Shown here: one piece after another, positions 7,884 to 15,226 of the stretch
Layout: each line of letters starts with the position of its first letter
Position numbering within the stretch: the first letter of the stretch is position 1
Assembly (NCBI GenBank): GCA_050115015.1
Contig: JASFRI010000010.1
Location: forward strand, 1 to 25,991
Direction: 5' to 3'
DNA length: 25,991 nucleotides
Source of the DNA: JASFRI01 sp050115015
GTDB taxonomy: Bacteria; Acidobacteriota; Polarisedimenticolia; CBDVAL01
Translations under genes and position numbers: made by a program
The notes under the pieces: model-generated
What the model was told of the DNA's origin: nothing
The model's database searches: none
Seen by the model: the letters and a program-made list of their open reading frames with translations, nothing else

Positions 7884-9350
7884 ATGACCTCCAACCCAAC
7901 CACGTACGAGGCCGTGATCGGCCTGGAAGTCCACGCCCAGCTCCGCACGCGCACGAAGATCTTCTGCGGCTGCGAGACGGCGTTCGGGGCCCCGCCGAAC
8001 CACAACGTCTGTCCGGTCTGCCTGGGATTCCCCGGCACCCTACCGGTGCTCAACCGGGCCGCAGTGGACCTGGCGCTGCGGATGGGGCTCGCGGTGGGCG
8101 CCCGGATCCCGGAACGCTCGGAGTTCGCCCGCAAGAACTACTTCTACCCGGACCTGCCGAAGGGCTACCAGATCTCCCAGTACGATCGGCCGCTGTGCGA
8201 GGGGGGGGCCATCCCCATCGAGATCGGCGGGACGACACGGGAGATCGGCCTCATCCGCATCCATCTCGAGGAGGACGCGGGCAAGCTGGTGCACGGTCTC
8301 GAGCAGGACGGGGCGGGAGCCGGCTCGTCCCACATCGACTACAACCGCGCCGGTGTGCCGCTGATCGAGATCGTGGCCCGGCCGGAGATCCACACGCCGG
8401 AGGAGGCCCACCGCTATCTGGTCCGCCTGCGGAGCCTGGTCACGTACCTGGAGGTGTGCGACGGCAACATGGAGGAGGGCTCCCTGCGCTGCGATGCCAA
8501 CGTGTCGCTGCGCCCGGCGGGCTCCGACCGGCTCGGGACCCGGATCGAGGTCAAGAACCTGAACTCCTTCCGCCACGTGCAGCGCGCCCTCGAGCACGAG
8601 ATCGCCCGGCAGGAGGACGTCCTCCGCGGGGGTGGCGAGGTGATCCAGGAGACCCGGCTCTGGGACGAGGCGGCCGGCGAGACCCGCACGATGCGGACCA
8701 AGGAGGAGGCCCACGACTACCGGTACTTCCCCGAGCCGGATCTCCCGCCGCTGGAGGTGGACCGGGCCTGGCTGGACCGCGTCCGGGAGGTCCTCCCGGA
8801 GCTCCCCCAGGAGCGCCGCCAGCGCTTCCGCGCGGCCTGCGGCCTCAGCGAGGAGGACGCCGACTTCCTCTCCCTGGAACGGCCGCTGGCGGACTACTTC
8901 GACGCGGTTGCGCGGCAATCGGGCAGCCCCCGGGCCGCCGCGAACTGGGTACGCGGGGAGCTCCTGCGTGTTCTCAAGGAGCGCAAGCTGGAGATCGCCG
9001 CCTCCCCGGTCTCCCCCGCCGCCCTCGCTGGCCTGATCCGGCTAGTGGAGGACGCGACGATCTCGGGGAAGATCGCCAAGACGGTGTTCGAGGAGATGTG
9101 CGCCTCGGGCGACCCTCCGGAGGCCATCGTGGAGCGCCTGGGACTGGCCCAGATCACCGACGAGGGGGCGATCCGTGACGTGGTCGCCGGTGTGCTGGAG
9201 AAGCACCCGGGCCCGGCCGCCGAGTACCGGGCCGGAAAGAAGAAGGCCCTCGGGTTTCTGGTGGGCCAGGTCATGGCGGCGACGGGCGGCAGGGCCAATC
9301 CGGGGCTGGTGAACCGGCTTCTGCAGGAAGCCCTCGACGAGCCGGCGTGA
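7884..9350 (+). CDS. gatB: Asp-tRNA(Asn)/Glu-tRNA(Gln) amidotransferase subunit B
   Basis: GatB is the tRNA-binding kinase/transamidase subunit of GatCAB, which converts Glu-tRNA(Gln) and/or Asp-tRNA(Asn) to the correct amide form. The 488-residue protein carries the family's markers in order: GLEVHAQL near the N-terminus, the zinc-type cysteines CGC and CPVC, PDLPKGYQISQYD, HLEEDAGK, DYNRAGVPLIEIV, SLRCDANVS, EVKNLNSFR, DYRYFPEPDLPPL, and a C-terminal YqeY-like tail with VGQVMAATGGRANPGLVN. ATG 7884 was chosen because GLEVHAQL begins 12 residues later as usual; upstream codons in this frame cross the promoter and have no family similarity. gatA and gatC are not adjacent and must lie elsewhere. 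The stop TGA overlaps the GTG of ftsE by four bases, an unusual pairing of a translation enzyme with cell division genes. Confidence 0.96.
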   Translation: MTSNPTTYEAVIGLEVHAQLRTRTKIFCGCETAFGAPPNHNVCPVCLGFPGTLPVLNRAAVDLALRMGLAVGARIPERSEFARKNYFYPDLPKGYQISQYDRPLCEGGAIPIEIGGTTREIGLIRIHLEEDAGKLVHGLEQDGAGAGSSHIDYNRAGVPLIEIVARPEIHTPEEAHRYLVRLRSLVTYLEVCDGNMEEGSLRCDANVSLRPAGSDRLGTRIEVKNLNSFRHVQRALEHEIARQEDVLRGGGEVIQETRLWDEAAGETRTMRTKEEAHDYRYFPEPDLPPLEVDRAWLDRVREVLPELPQERRQRFRAACGLSEEDADFLSLERPLADYFDAVARQSGSPRAAANWVRGELLRVLKERKLEIAASPVSPAALAGLIRLVEDATISGKIAKTVFEEMCASGDPPEAIVERLGLAQITDEGAIRDVVAGVLEKHPGPAAEYRAGKKKALGFLVGQVMAATGGRANPGLVNRLLQEALDEPA

Positions 9351-10000
9351 TCCACCTCTACCACGTCTCCAAGCGCTATACCCCGTACTCCCTGGCCCTG
9401 TCGGACGTGACCCTGGCGGTGGACAAGGGGGAGTTCGTGTTCCTGACCGGCCCGAGCGGCGCCGGAAAGACGACGCTGCTCCGGCTGGTCTTCCGGGCGG
9501 AGCTACCCACCGAGGGGCAGATCGTCGTGAACGGCCGGAACATCACGGCCCTGCCTCCGGCCCGGATCCCCATCCTTCGGCGCACCATCGGGGTGGTCTT
9601 CCAGGACTTCAAGCTGCTGCCCCGCAAGACCATCGTGGAGAACGTGACCCTCGTTCTCCGGGTGGTGAACGTGCCGCCGCGGGACAGGAAGGCACGCGCC
9701 TACCGGGTCCTGAAGATGGTCGGCCTGCACCACAGGCTCTCGTCGTTTCCCCAGGAGCTGAGCGGCGGCGAGCAGCAGCGGGTGGCCATCGCCCGGGCCC
9801 TGATCAACGAGCCCGCCATCCTCCTGGCCGACGAGCCGACGGGGAATCTGGATCCCGACCTGGCCCTGGAGATCATGGACATCTTCAAGGACATCAACGC
9901 CCGGGGGACGACGGTGCTGATCGCCACCCATGACCGGGAGCTCATCCAGCGCATGGGGCGCCGGGTCCTGCACCTGGACCGGGGGAGGCTGGCCGGGTGA
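9347..10000 (+). CDS. ftsE: Cell division ATP-binding protein FtsE
   Basis: FtsE is the ATPase of the FtsEX complex, which works at the division septum to switch on peptidoglycan hydrolases rather than transporting a substrate. The 217-residue protein has a complete ABC ATPase set: Walker A GPSGAGKTT (35-43), Q-loop VFQDF (84-88), signature LSGGEQQ (138-144), Walker B plus D-loop LLADEPTGNLD (159-169) and the switch histidine THD (His195). Start is GTG 9347, inside the gatB stop (GTGA). No Shine-Dalgarno sits at normal distance, so translation probably depends on ribosomes finishing gatB. Its own stop overlaps the ftsX GTG in the same way. Adjacency to ftsX makes FtsE the secure choice over other small ABC ATPases such as LolD. 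Confidence 0.95.
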   Translation: MIHLYHVSKRYTPYSLALSDVTLAVDKGEFVFLTGPSGAGKTTLLRLVFRAELPTEGQIVVNGRNITALPPARIPILRRTIGVVFQDFKLLPRKTIVENVTLVLRVVNVPPRDRKARAYRVLKMVGLHHRLSSFPQELSGGEQQRVAIARALINEPAILLADEPTGNLDPDLALEIMDIFKDINARGTTVLIATHDRELIQRMGRRVLHLDRGRLAG

Positions 10001-10896
10001 TCCCTCGGGTGGGCTACTTCCTCGGGGAGGCCGTGACCTCGATGCGGCGCAACCGGGGGATCTCCTCCCTGGCGGTGGGCACCATCGGCATCGCGCTCAC
10101 GCTGCTCGGCGGGTTCCTGTACGTCTCCGCGAACTTCTCCTCCGTGGTGGATCGCTGGAGCCGGGAGATCCAGCTCAACATCTACCTCCTCGACGACGCG
10201 ACCGACGATGAGATCGCGGGGCTACGGGCGCGACTGCGGGAAACCCCGGAGGTGGAGGAGGTCCGCCACGTGTCGAAGGAAGAGGCCCTCGCCCGGTTCC
10301 GCGAGTACTTCGCCGACCTCAGCGATCTTCCCGCCGCCCTCGAAGCGAACCCGCTTCCCGCCTCGCTGGAGGTCCGGCTGCAGGAGGAGGCTCGCTCGCC
10401 GGAAACGGTGGCGCGGCTGGCGGACGGACTGTCCGGCATGCCGGGGGTCGAGGACGTCCAGTACGACACCGGATGGGTGGAGCGGCTGGATGCTCTCATC
10501 CGCCTGGGCTCGGCCGCCGGATACGTGGTGGGGGGCCTGCTGCTCCTCGCCGCCACCTTCACCACCTCCAACGTCATCCGTCTGGCGCTCTACTCCCGCC
10601 GGGACGAGGTGGACATCCTCCAGCTGGTGGGCGCCACCCGGGGGTTCATCCAGGGGCCGTTTCTCGTCGAGGGGCTCCTCCAGGGGTTGCTGGGCGGCCT
10701 CCTGGCCCTGCTCCTGCTGGGGGCCGCGCACCTGTCGGCACGCGCGGCGCCGGCGGGTGCCGGCGTCCTGATGCAGATCGCCACGGGCCGCTTTCTGGGC
10801 TCGGGGACGATCCTGGGGCTGCTTGGCCTCGGCGCGGCGATGGGCCTCACCGGCTCCTTCCTGGCGGTCCGGCGGTTCCTGGCCACGGAAGGCTGA
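9997..10896 (+). CDS. ftsX: Cell division protein FtsX
   Basis: FtsX is the membrane partner of FtsE; conformational changes driven by ATP are passed through its periplasmic loop to murein hydrolase regulators. The 299-residue protein shows the family layout: short cytoplasmic N-terminus, first transmembrane helix at about 22-44, a large extracytoplasmic domain (about 45-168) with alternating short helices and strands, then three further membrane helices at about 170-193, 222-246 and 270-292, with the charged cytoplasmic loop YSRRDEVDILQLVGATRGFI between the second and third. GTG 9997 overlaps the ftsE stop by four bases, and GGAGG lies 8 nt upstream. No EnvC-like gene follows directly. The gene ends 18 nt from the end of the convergent fusion gene, with no room for a classical terminator. 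Confidence 0.94.
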   Translation: MIPRVGYFLGEAVTSMRRNRGISSLAVGTIGIALTLLGGFLYVSANFSSVVDRWSREIQLNIYLLDDATDDEIAGLRARLRETPEVEEVRHVSKEEALARFREYFADLSDLPAALEANPLPASLEVRLQEEARSPETVARLADGLSGMPGVEDVQYDTGWVERLDALIRLGSAAGYVVGGLLLLAATFTTSNVIRLALYSRRDEVDILQLVGATRGFIQGPFLVEGLLQGLLGGLLALLLLGAAHLSARAAPAGAGVLMQIATGRFLGSGTILGLLGLGAAMGLTGSFLAVRRFLATEG

Positions 10897-10914
10897 CGGT
10901 CGGCCGGCCCCGGG

Positions 10915-13900
10915 TCACCACTGGGTGCCGATGTAGAACGAGGACGTGAAGCCGGACTTGTCGATCTCGAAGAAGCAGTATTCGGTCCCGGCGCCCGGAG
11001 GGCAGGGCGTGGTCTCCAGGTACGGCAGCTGGTGGGCGAACGACCAGTTGAGCTGGAGGGGTCCGAAGTAGAAGTTGAAGCCGAAGCCGTACGAGGCCCT
11101 GCCGTCGACCAGCCCGGTGCGCTCTCCCTTGACCTGCACGGCGGCCCCGCTCTCATCCAGCTGCCATACCTCTCGCGTTCCCCAGAAATCGAAGGGGCGC
11201 AGCCCCCCGAAGCTGCTCACCGAGACGAGGTTGGGGTCGTAGACCTGCCGTCCCGAGAACCAGGCGGAGCCGACGTCGAAGAACAGGACACCCTGGATGG
11301 CGGGGAACGCGAAGCCCCCGTGGAACACGACGGCATCCACGATCGGGAAGCGCAGCTCCATGTTCAGGAAGGTCGCCCGGTCCCCGAAGAACTCCAGGTA
11401 GTCGTAGCCGCGGATCTGGTTGAAGCCGCCGATGGAGAAGATGGTGGCGGAGGTGATGTCCCCCACGTCCGTCTGCTGGACCTCGCCGTTGCTGATCCCC
11501 GCCCACCAGCGCACGGCGAAGGTCGAATTACGGGTCATCTTCTGGTAGTTCCGCCAGTCGATGAGGTAGTTCGTGAACGAACCCAGATCGCCGGTGCTGG
11601 TGGGAGCCGTCTGCACTGTGAGCTGGTAGCGGCGGCCGTGCCAGGGGCCGACGTCCGGCTTGTAGCGCACCGTATCGCCGTTGAACATCATCGAGACCAT
11701 CGGGAAGAAGCCGCCCACCCCCTCGAAGTCCAGCGTCCCGTCCGGCTGCACCAGCGGGTACTCGATGTCCCGCTGGTAGGCCCCCAGGGAGAACGAGATG
11801 CGGTGGAACTTGTTGAAGGGGTAGATGAGCCCTCCAAGGACGCCGGTCAGGCTCTGGGATTTCCGCTGCTGGCCGCCTCCGGTGGAGTCGTACACGTAGT
11901 AGAAGGTGCGGTAATCCAGCCCCTCCACCCACCAGTCCCAGCGGCGGCGCAGGTTGACGTACGAGACGTCGATGTTCGAGAAGGTCGACACGGACGAGAA
12001 GTTCACGAAGATCCGGTGATCCCCGAACAGGTCCGCGAAGGAGAGCGCCGCGTTGCTGAGGACGGTGCCGTCGTCCGCGACGCCCACCAGGACGCTGGGG
12101 TTTCCCTCGAAATGCCACTTCAGCTTGTCGTAGCTCCCCTTCTCGCTGTCGTCCAGGGTCAGCTTCAGAGGCGGCTCGAAGGGGACGATCTCCTGCGGCT
12201 CGTAGTCCTGGTCCTCCGGGCGGATCGTGTCCACCGGCTCATCGAAGGCCATCCGGAACAGGCGGTAGCGGCCACGGGCGTAGGTGGTGACCGCCACCGT
12301 GCGGGTCGCGTCCTCCACACCGAGCTCCATCGGCGTGAAGTTCCCGCCGAGGACGTCCGTCCACTGGTTGATCTCTCCCGACTCCAGGTCGAGCGTGTAG
12401 ATGTTGAAGATCTTGTCCTTGTTCGCGTCCGACGTGAAGTAGATCTCGCTCCCGTCCCGGGAGAAGGACGGCTGCAGGTCGCGGTGCTCCCCGAAGGTCA
12501 GCTGCGTCTTCAGCTGTGGATCGCTCCCGTCGACCAGGAAGATCTTCTCGTACTCGTTGATCCGGCGGTTGTAGACCACGGACTTTCCGTCGGTGGACCA
12601 GCGCGGGTTGACGTCGAAGAACTCGTCCTGGGTGACGTTGTACAGGTCTCCGGTCTCCAGGTTGTAGCGGAAGATGTCGACCACGCCCCGCTGATTGCCG
12701 GAGAAGAGGATCTCCTTGCCGTCCGGCGAGAAGGAGGGGGACGCCATCTGATCGAAGGGCAGGACGATCCGCCTCTCCGTCTTTCCCGTGATGGCGTTGA
12801 TGATGAAGAGGATCCGCTTGTCCTCCTTGCGGGCGAAGAACGCGACGTTGTCCCCGGTGGGCGACCACGACAGGTCGTTCTGGCCCTTGAAGATCGCCGT
12901 GGAGATGAACTCGTAGTCGCTGGAGAACCCCTTGGTCAGGTTCTTGACGATGGAGCCGTCACGGCTGTTCACGATCAGGATGTCCACGTCGTCCCAGCGC
13001 GTCGACAGCACCGCCATCAGCTCCCCCGTGGGGCTCAGGGAGGGCGAGAAGGTGAACGTGTCGGGGCGCTGCATCCCGATCTCCCTGCCGTAGTCCTGCG
13101 GTTCCATCTTCTCCAGGAGGAGCGGCAGGTAGCGTTTCCGGAGGTAACGCTGGAACAGTCGATCGAACTCCTCGCCGTCAATCCCGAACGACTCCTTGAT
13201 CGCCTTCTCGAGGTTGTTCGTCAGCAGGACCTTGCGGTACTCGAACAGGAGGTTCCGTATACCCTCGGGCCCCCATTCCTCGGAGATGAAGTCGAAGGCC
13301 GCTTCGCCGAAGCGGTAGGTCAGGAAGGAGAGGGAGTTGACCTTCGTGATGGGGGGGACGATGTTGTTGACCACCGCATCCCGGATGACCATGTCGTCCA
13401 GGCTGGAGTCCCGGGTCGACATGTACTCGGCCAGCCCCTCGGACAGCCAGAGGGGCGGGTTCGCGCGGAAGGACCGCCGGAGCTGGCCGTCGAACAGGAT
13501 GCTGTACCAGAAGATGTGCGTGAGCTCGTGCACGGTGAGGGCGTAGAGCTCGTCCGGCGGCATGTCGATGGGGAGCACCATGCGGTTCTCGATGGGCTCC
13601 GCGAAGGCCCCGACGGCTTCCGGGATGAACGACAGGATGATGTTGGTCTGCTCGAACTCGCCGTGGGTCTTGAAGAAGATAAGCGGGATGCGGACCTTCA
13701 CCTCGTGATCCAGCTCCTTGGAGAGCTGCAGGTAGGCGCTCTCGGCGAACTGGACCATCTGCTGCACGAACGCCTCCTCCTCCGGGTAGTAGTACACGTC
13801 GAAGTGAGGGGCGTGATAGACCTTCCAGTCGAACACCTCGTAGTTGATCTTGTTCTTCCCGAACGCGAGGGCGGGCCGGCTCATCGCCAGGGCGATGAGC

Positions 13901-13938
13901 AGCGTCACGAGCGCCAGCTGGAAGATACGTGTTCGCAT
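10915..13938 (-). CDS. Three-part outer-membrane protein: gluzincin protease, TolB-like propeller, Omp85-type barrel
   Basis: A 1007-residue exported protein with three recognisable modules. After a signal peptide (about 1-25, ending RPALA) comes a peptidase-MA-like domain: HELTH (137-141) with WLSEGLAEY (164-172), supplying zinc ligands and Glu167. Residues about 295-570 form a beta-propeller made of TolB/PD40-type repeats; the PSFSPDGKEILFSG motif and its variants recur near 299, 357, 401, 446 and 490. Residues about 600-1007 resemble an Omp85/BamA-type barrel: alternating strands, GGFNQIRGYDY (837-847) matching the conserved R-G-Y/F motif, and a terminal tryptophan (IGTQW) as in many outer-membrane barrels. 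No POTRA domains are visible. ATG 13938 has AGGAG 10 nt upstream. It is the last gene of a three-gene operon. I infer an outer-membrane anchored protease or assembly factor with the propeller and protease in the periplasm; the substrate is unknown. Confidence 0.85.
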   Translation of the reverse strand: MRTRIFQLALVTLLIALAMSRPALAFGKNKINYEVFDWKVYHAPHFDVYYYPEEEAFVQQMVQFAESAYLQLSKELDHEVKVRIPLIFFKTHGEFEQTNIILSFIPEAVGAFAEPIENRMVLPIDMPPDELYALTVHELTHIFWYSILFDGQLRRSFRANPPLWLSEGLAEYMSTRDSSLDDMVIRDAVVNNIVPPITKVNSLSFLTYRFGEAAFDFISEEWGPEGIRNLLFEYRKVLLTNNLEKAIKESFGIDGEEFDRLFQRYLRKRYLPLLLEKMEPQDYGREIGMQRPDTFTFSPSLSPTGELMAVLSTRWDDVDILIVNSRDGSIVKNLTKGFSSDYEFISTAIFKGQNDLSWSPTGDNVAFFARKEDKRILFIINAITGKTERRIVLPFDQMASPSFSPDGKEILFSGNQRGVVDIFRYNLETGDLYNVTQDEFFDVNPRWSTDGKSVVYNRRINEYEKIFLVDGSDPQLKTQLTFGEHRDLQPSFSRDGSEIYFTSDANKDKIFNIYTLDLESGEINQWTDVLGGNFTPMELGVEDATRTVAVTTYARGRYRLFRMAFDEPVDTIRPEDQDYEPQEIVPFEPPLKLTLDDSEKGSYDKLKWHFEGNPSVLVGVADDGTVLSNAALSFADLFGDHRIFVNFSSVSTFSNIDVSYVNLRRRWDWWVEGLDYRTFYYVYDSTGGGQQRKSQSLTGVLGGLIYPFNKFHRISFSLGAYQRDIEYPLVQPDGTLDFEGVGGFFPMVSMMFNGDTVRYKPDVGPWHGRRYQLTVQTAPTSTGDLGSFTNYLIDWRNYQKMTRNSTFAVRWWAGISNGEVQQTDVGDITSATIFSIGGFNQIRGYDYLEFFGDRATFLNMELRFPIVDAVVFHGGFAFPAIQGVLFFDVGSAWFSGRQVYDPNLVSVSSFGGLRPFDFWGTREVWQLDESGAAVQVKGERTGLVDGRASYGFGFNFYFGPLQLNWSFAHQLPYLETTPCPPGAGTEYCFFEIDKSGFTSSFYIGTQW

Positions 13939-13996
13939 GCGCGATTGGCTCCTGTGAAACGTCCCTTCGAGCTGGCCGGCACCCGCCGGCGCCCTC

Positions 13997-14677
13997 TCAG
14001 TCGGTGAGCAGGTACCGGACGTCGCTCCGCCAGCGAGGCGTCAGGATCCCGATGATGTCCGGCTCCAGCTTCGTGACGAGGGCGTGTAGTACCGAGAGAT
14101 GATCCGCCCCCCGCTCCCCGTAGAGCGCTTCCTCGTCGTACACGTCCTTGTAGGCCACCTCACCGCTCTTCCCCCAGATGAAGACGAGGTCGAGGCTCAG
14201 GTCGAAGCTCTCCCGCTCGGCGTACCGCGTGCGCCGGAGGCGCTGCCCCGTCACCGGGCTCACGTAGTCCTCCTGCACAAAGCCGGACCGGTCCACCGAC
14301 TCGAAGAAGATCTCACCGGAGAGGATCAGGTCCGCCCCGTAGCGCCGGCCGATCTCCTGCCAGTACTCCCGGTTGCGGAGGAGGTCCTCCAGGTTCTGCT
14401 CCGGGATGTTCGGCGGGTCGACGTCCAGGATGCGGAATCCGGTACGCTTCCGGAGGGTGCTTCGCAGGAGGTCGACGACCTCGTCGCTGAGCAGGATGCT
14501 GGGATGATCGTTCGCCAGGAAGTGCACCACCAGGATCGTCTGGACGCCGGAGGTGTCCAGACGGGGAGGCAGCGGCAGGTTGATGTTGACCTTGACCGCT
14601 CCCGCCAGGACGCTCCCGGAGGCCAGCAGCAGGACCAGCACGGCCGTCCGCGCCGGGCGGCACCGCGACCGCATCAC
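13997..14677 (-). CDS. Exported CsgG/LpoB-like fold protein
   Basis: A 226-residue protein with an N-terminal signal sequence (basic start, hydrophobic 11-24, cleavage probably after LAGA). There is no lipobox cysteine, so it is probably soluble periplasmic. Residues about 45-130 look like the CsgG/LpoB/TolB-N alpha-beta fold: strand VQTILVVHF, helix SDEVVDLLRSTLRKRTG, strand FRILDV, then a helix and GADLILSGEIFF. This is fold-level pattern recognition, not a firm family assignment. The start is GTG 14677 (overlapping the upstream stop by four bases) or the adjacent ATG 14674 (TGATG overlap); both imply coupling to the TPR gene. It lies 58 nt upstream of the large fusion gene on the same strand. 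Proteins of this fold bind peptidoglycan synthases (LpoB) or form secretion pores (CsgG), so an envelope role beside an Omp85-type barrel is reasonable but unproven. Confidence 0.7.
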   Translation of the reverse strand: MMRSRCRPARTAVLVLLLASGSVLAGAVKVNINLPLPPRLDTSGVQTILVVHFLANDHPSILLSDEVVDLLRSTLRKRTGFRILDVDPPNIPEQNLEDLLRNREYWQEIGRRYGADLILSGEIFFESVDRSGFVQEDYVSPVTGQRLRRTRYAERESFDLSLDLVFIWGKSGEVAYKDVYDEEALYGERGADHLSVLHALVTKLEPDIIGILTPRWRSDVRYLLTD

Positions 14678-15075
14678 GGAGCGCCCCCGGCTCCCGCGTC
14701 GTCCCCCCCGCCGGCCTCCTCGCGGCCGCGGCGGTCGAGCAGGTCCTGGTAGAAGAGATGGAAGCGCTCGTAGTTCTGCCGGATGCGGTCGTTGTCGGCG
14801 TCGATCTCCAGGGCCTTCAGGTAGGTCTCTTTCGCCTGCTCGTATCGTCCGTTGTTCTCGTAGGCCACGGCGAGGTTGTTGAGGATCACGGGGTCACCCG
14901 GCGCCAGCTCGGCCGCCCGCAGGAATCGGAACTCGGCCTCGTTCCAGGAGCCGGATCGTGCCATCTCGACGCCGAACTCGAGCTGCACCTTCGCATCCCG
15001 GGCGCGGCCGGCTCCGCAAAGGAGCGGCAGGGCGCCGAGCAGGAGGGTGGCCCGGATAACCCGCCGGAGCGGCAT
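14674..15075 (-). CDS. Small exported TPR-repeat protein
   Basis: A 133-residue protein with a hydrophobic N-terminal export signal (about 5-24) followed by two tetratricopeptide repeats (about 34-95; AEFRFLRAAELAPGDP, then NNLAVAYENNGRYEQAKETY), an amphipathic segment and a Gly/Asp-rich tail. The cysteine at position 20 follows PLL, a poor lipobox, so lipidation is uncertain. ATG 15075 was chosen because AGGAG lies 7 nt upstream and the signal sequence begins there. The open frame continues about 100 codons further upstream but that part crosses the promoter and looks non-coding. First gene of the operon with the CsgG-like and protease/propeller/barrel proteins; TPRs usually mediate protein-protein contacts, so it may act as an adaptor for them. 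Confidence 0.82.
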   Translation of the reverse strand: MPLRRVIRATLLLGALPLLCGAGRARDAKVQLEFGVEMARSGSWNEAEFRFLRAAELAPGDPVILNNLAVAYENNGRYEQAKETYLKALEIDADNDRIRQNYERFHLFYQDLLDRRGREEAGGGDDAGAGGAP

Positions 15076-15149
15076 CCTGTTTCTCCTCTCCCGGCTCACC
15101 GGCGGGACGGCCGCGGCGGACGAAAGGGCGGCGAAAGACTCACCTCCGA

Positions 15150-15178
15150 ATCTTAGACAACCGGCAGTTCCGTTGCAA
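15150..15178 (-). promoter_or_regulatory. Promoter of the TPR/CsgG-like/barrel operon
   Basis: On the minus strand TTGCAA (15178-15173) is followed after exactly 17 nt by TAAGAT (15155-15150); each matches four of six consensus positions of a sigma-70 promoter. Transcription would begin near 15143, giving a leader of about 68 nt before ATG 15075. Both hexamers are AT islands in a GC-rich spacer between the divergent operon and aroA. Confidence 0.55.
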
Positions 15179-15226
15179 ACGCCGCCCCCCTTGCCCACCG
15201 GGCCCGGGACCGCTACCGTGGCGGGG

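Noticed and set aside
11032..14007. A 991-codon plus-strand open frame antisense to the fusion gene
   Set aside because: Composition is an antisense echo (rich in Val, Leu, Glu, Arg, His) without domains. The minus strand has signal peptide, HELTH, propeller repeats and barrel.
15191..15219. TTGCCC-N17-TACCGT as an aroA promoter giving a leaderless mRNA
   Set aside because: The match to consensus is weak and such strings are frequent in this base composition.
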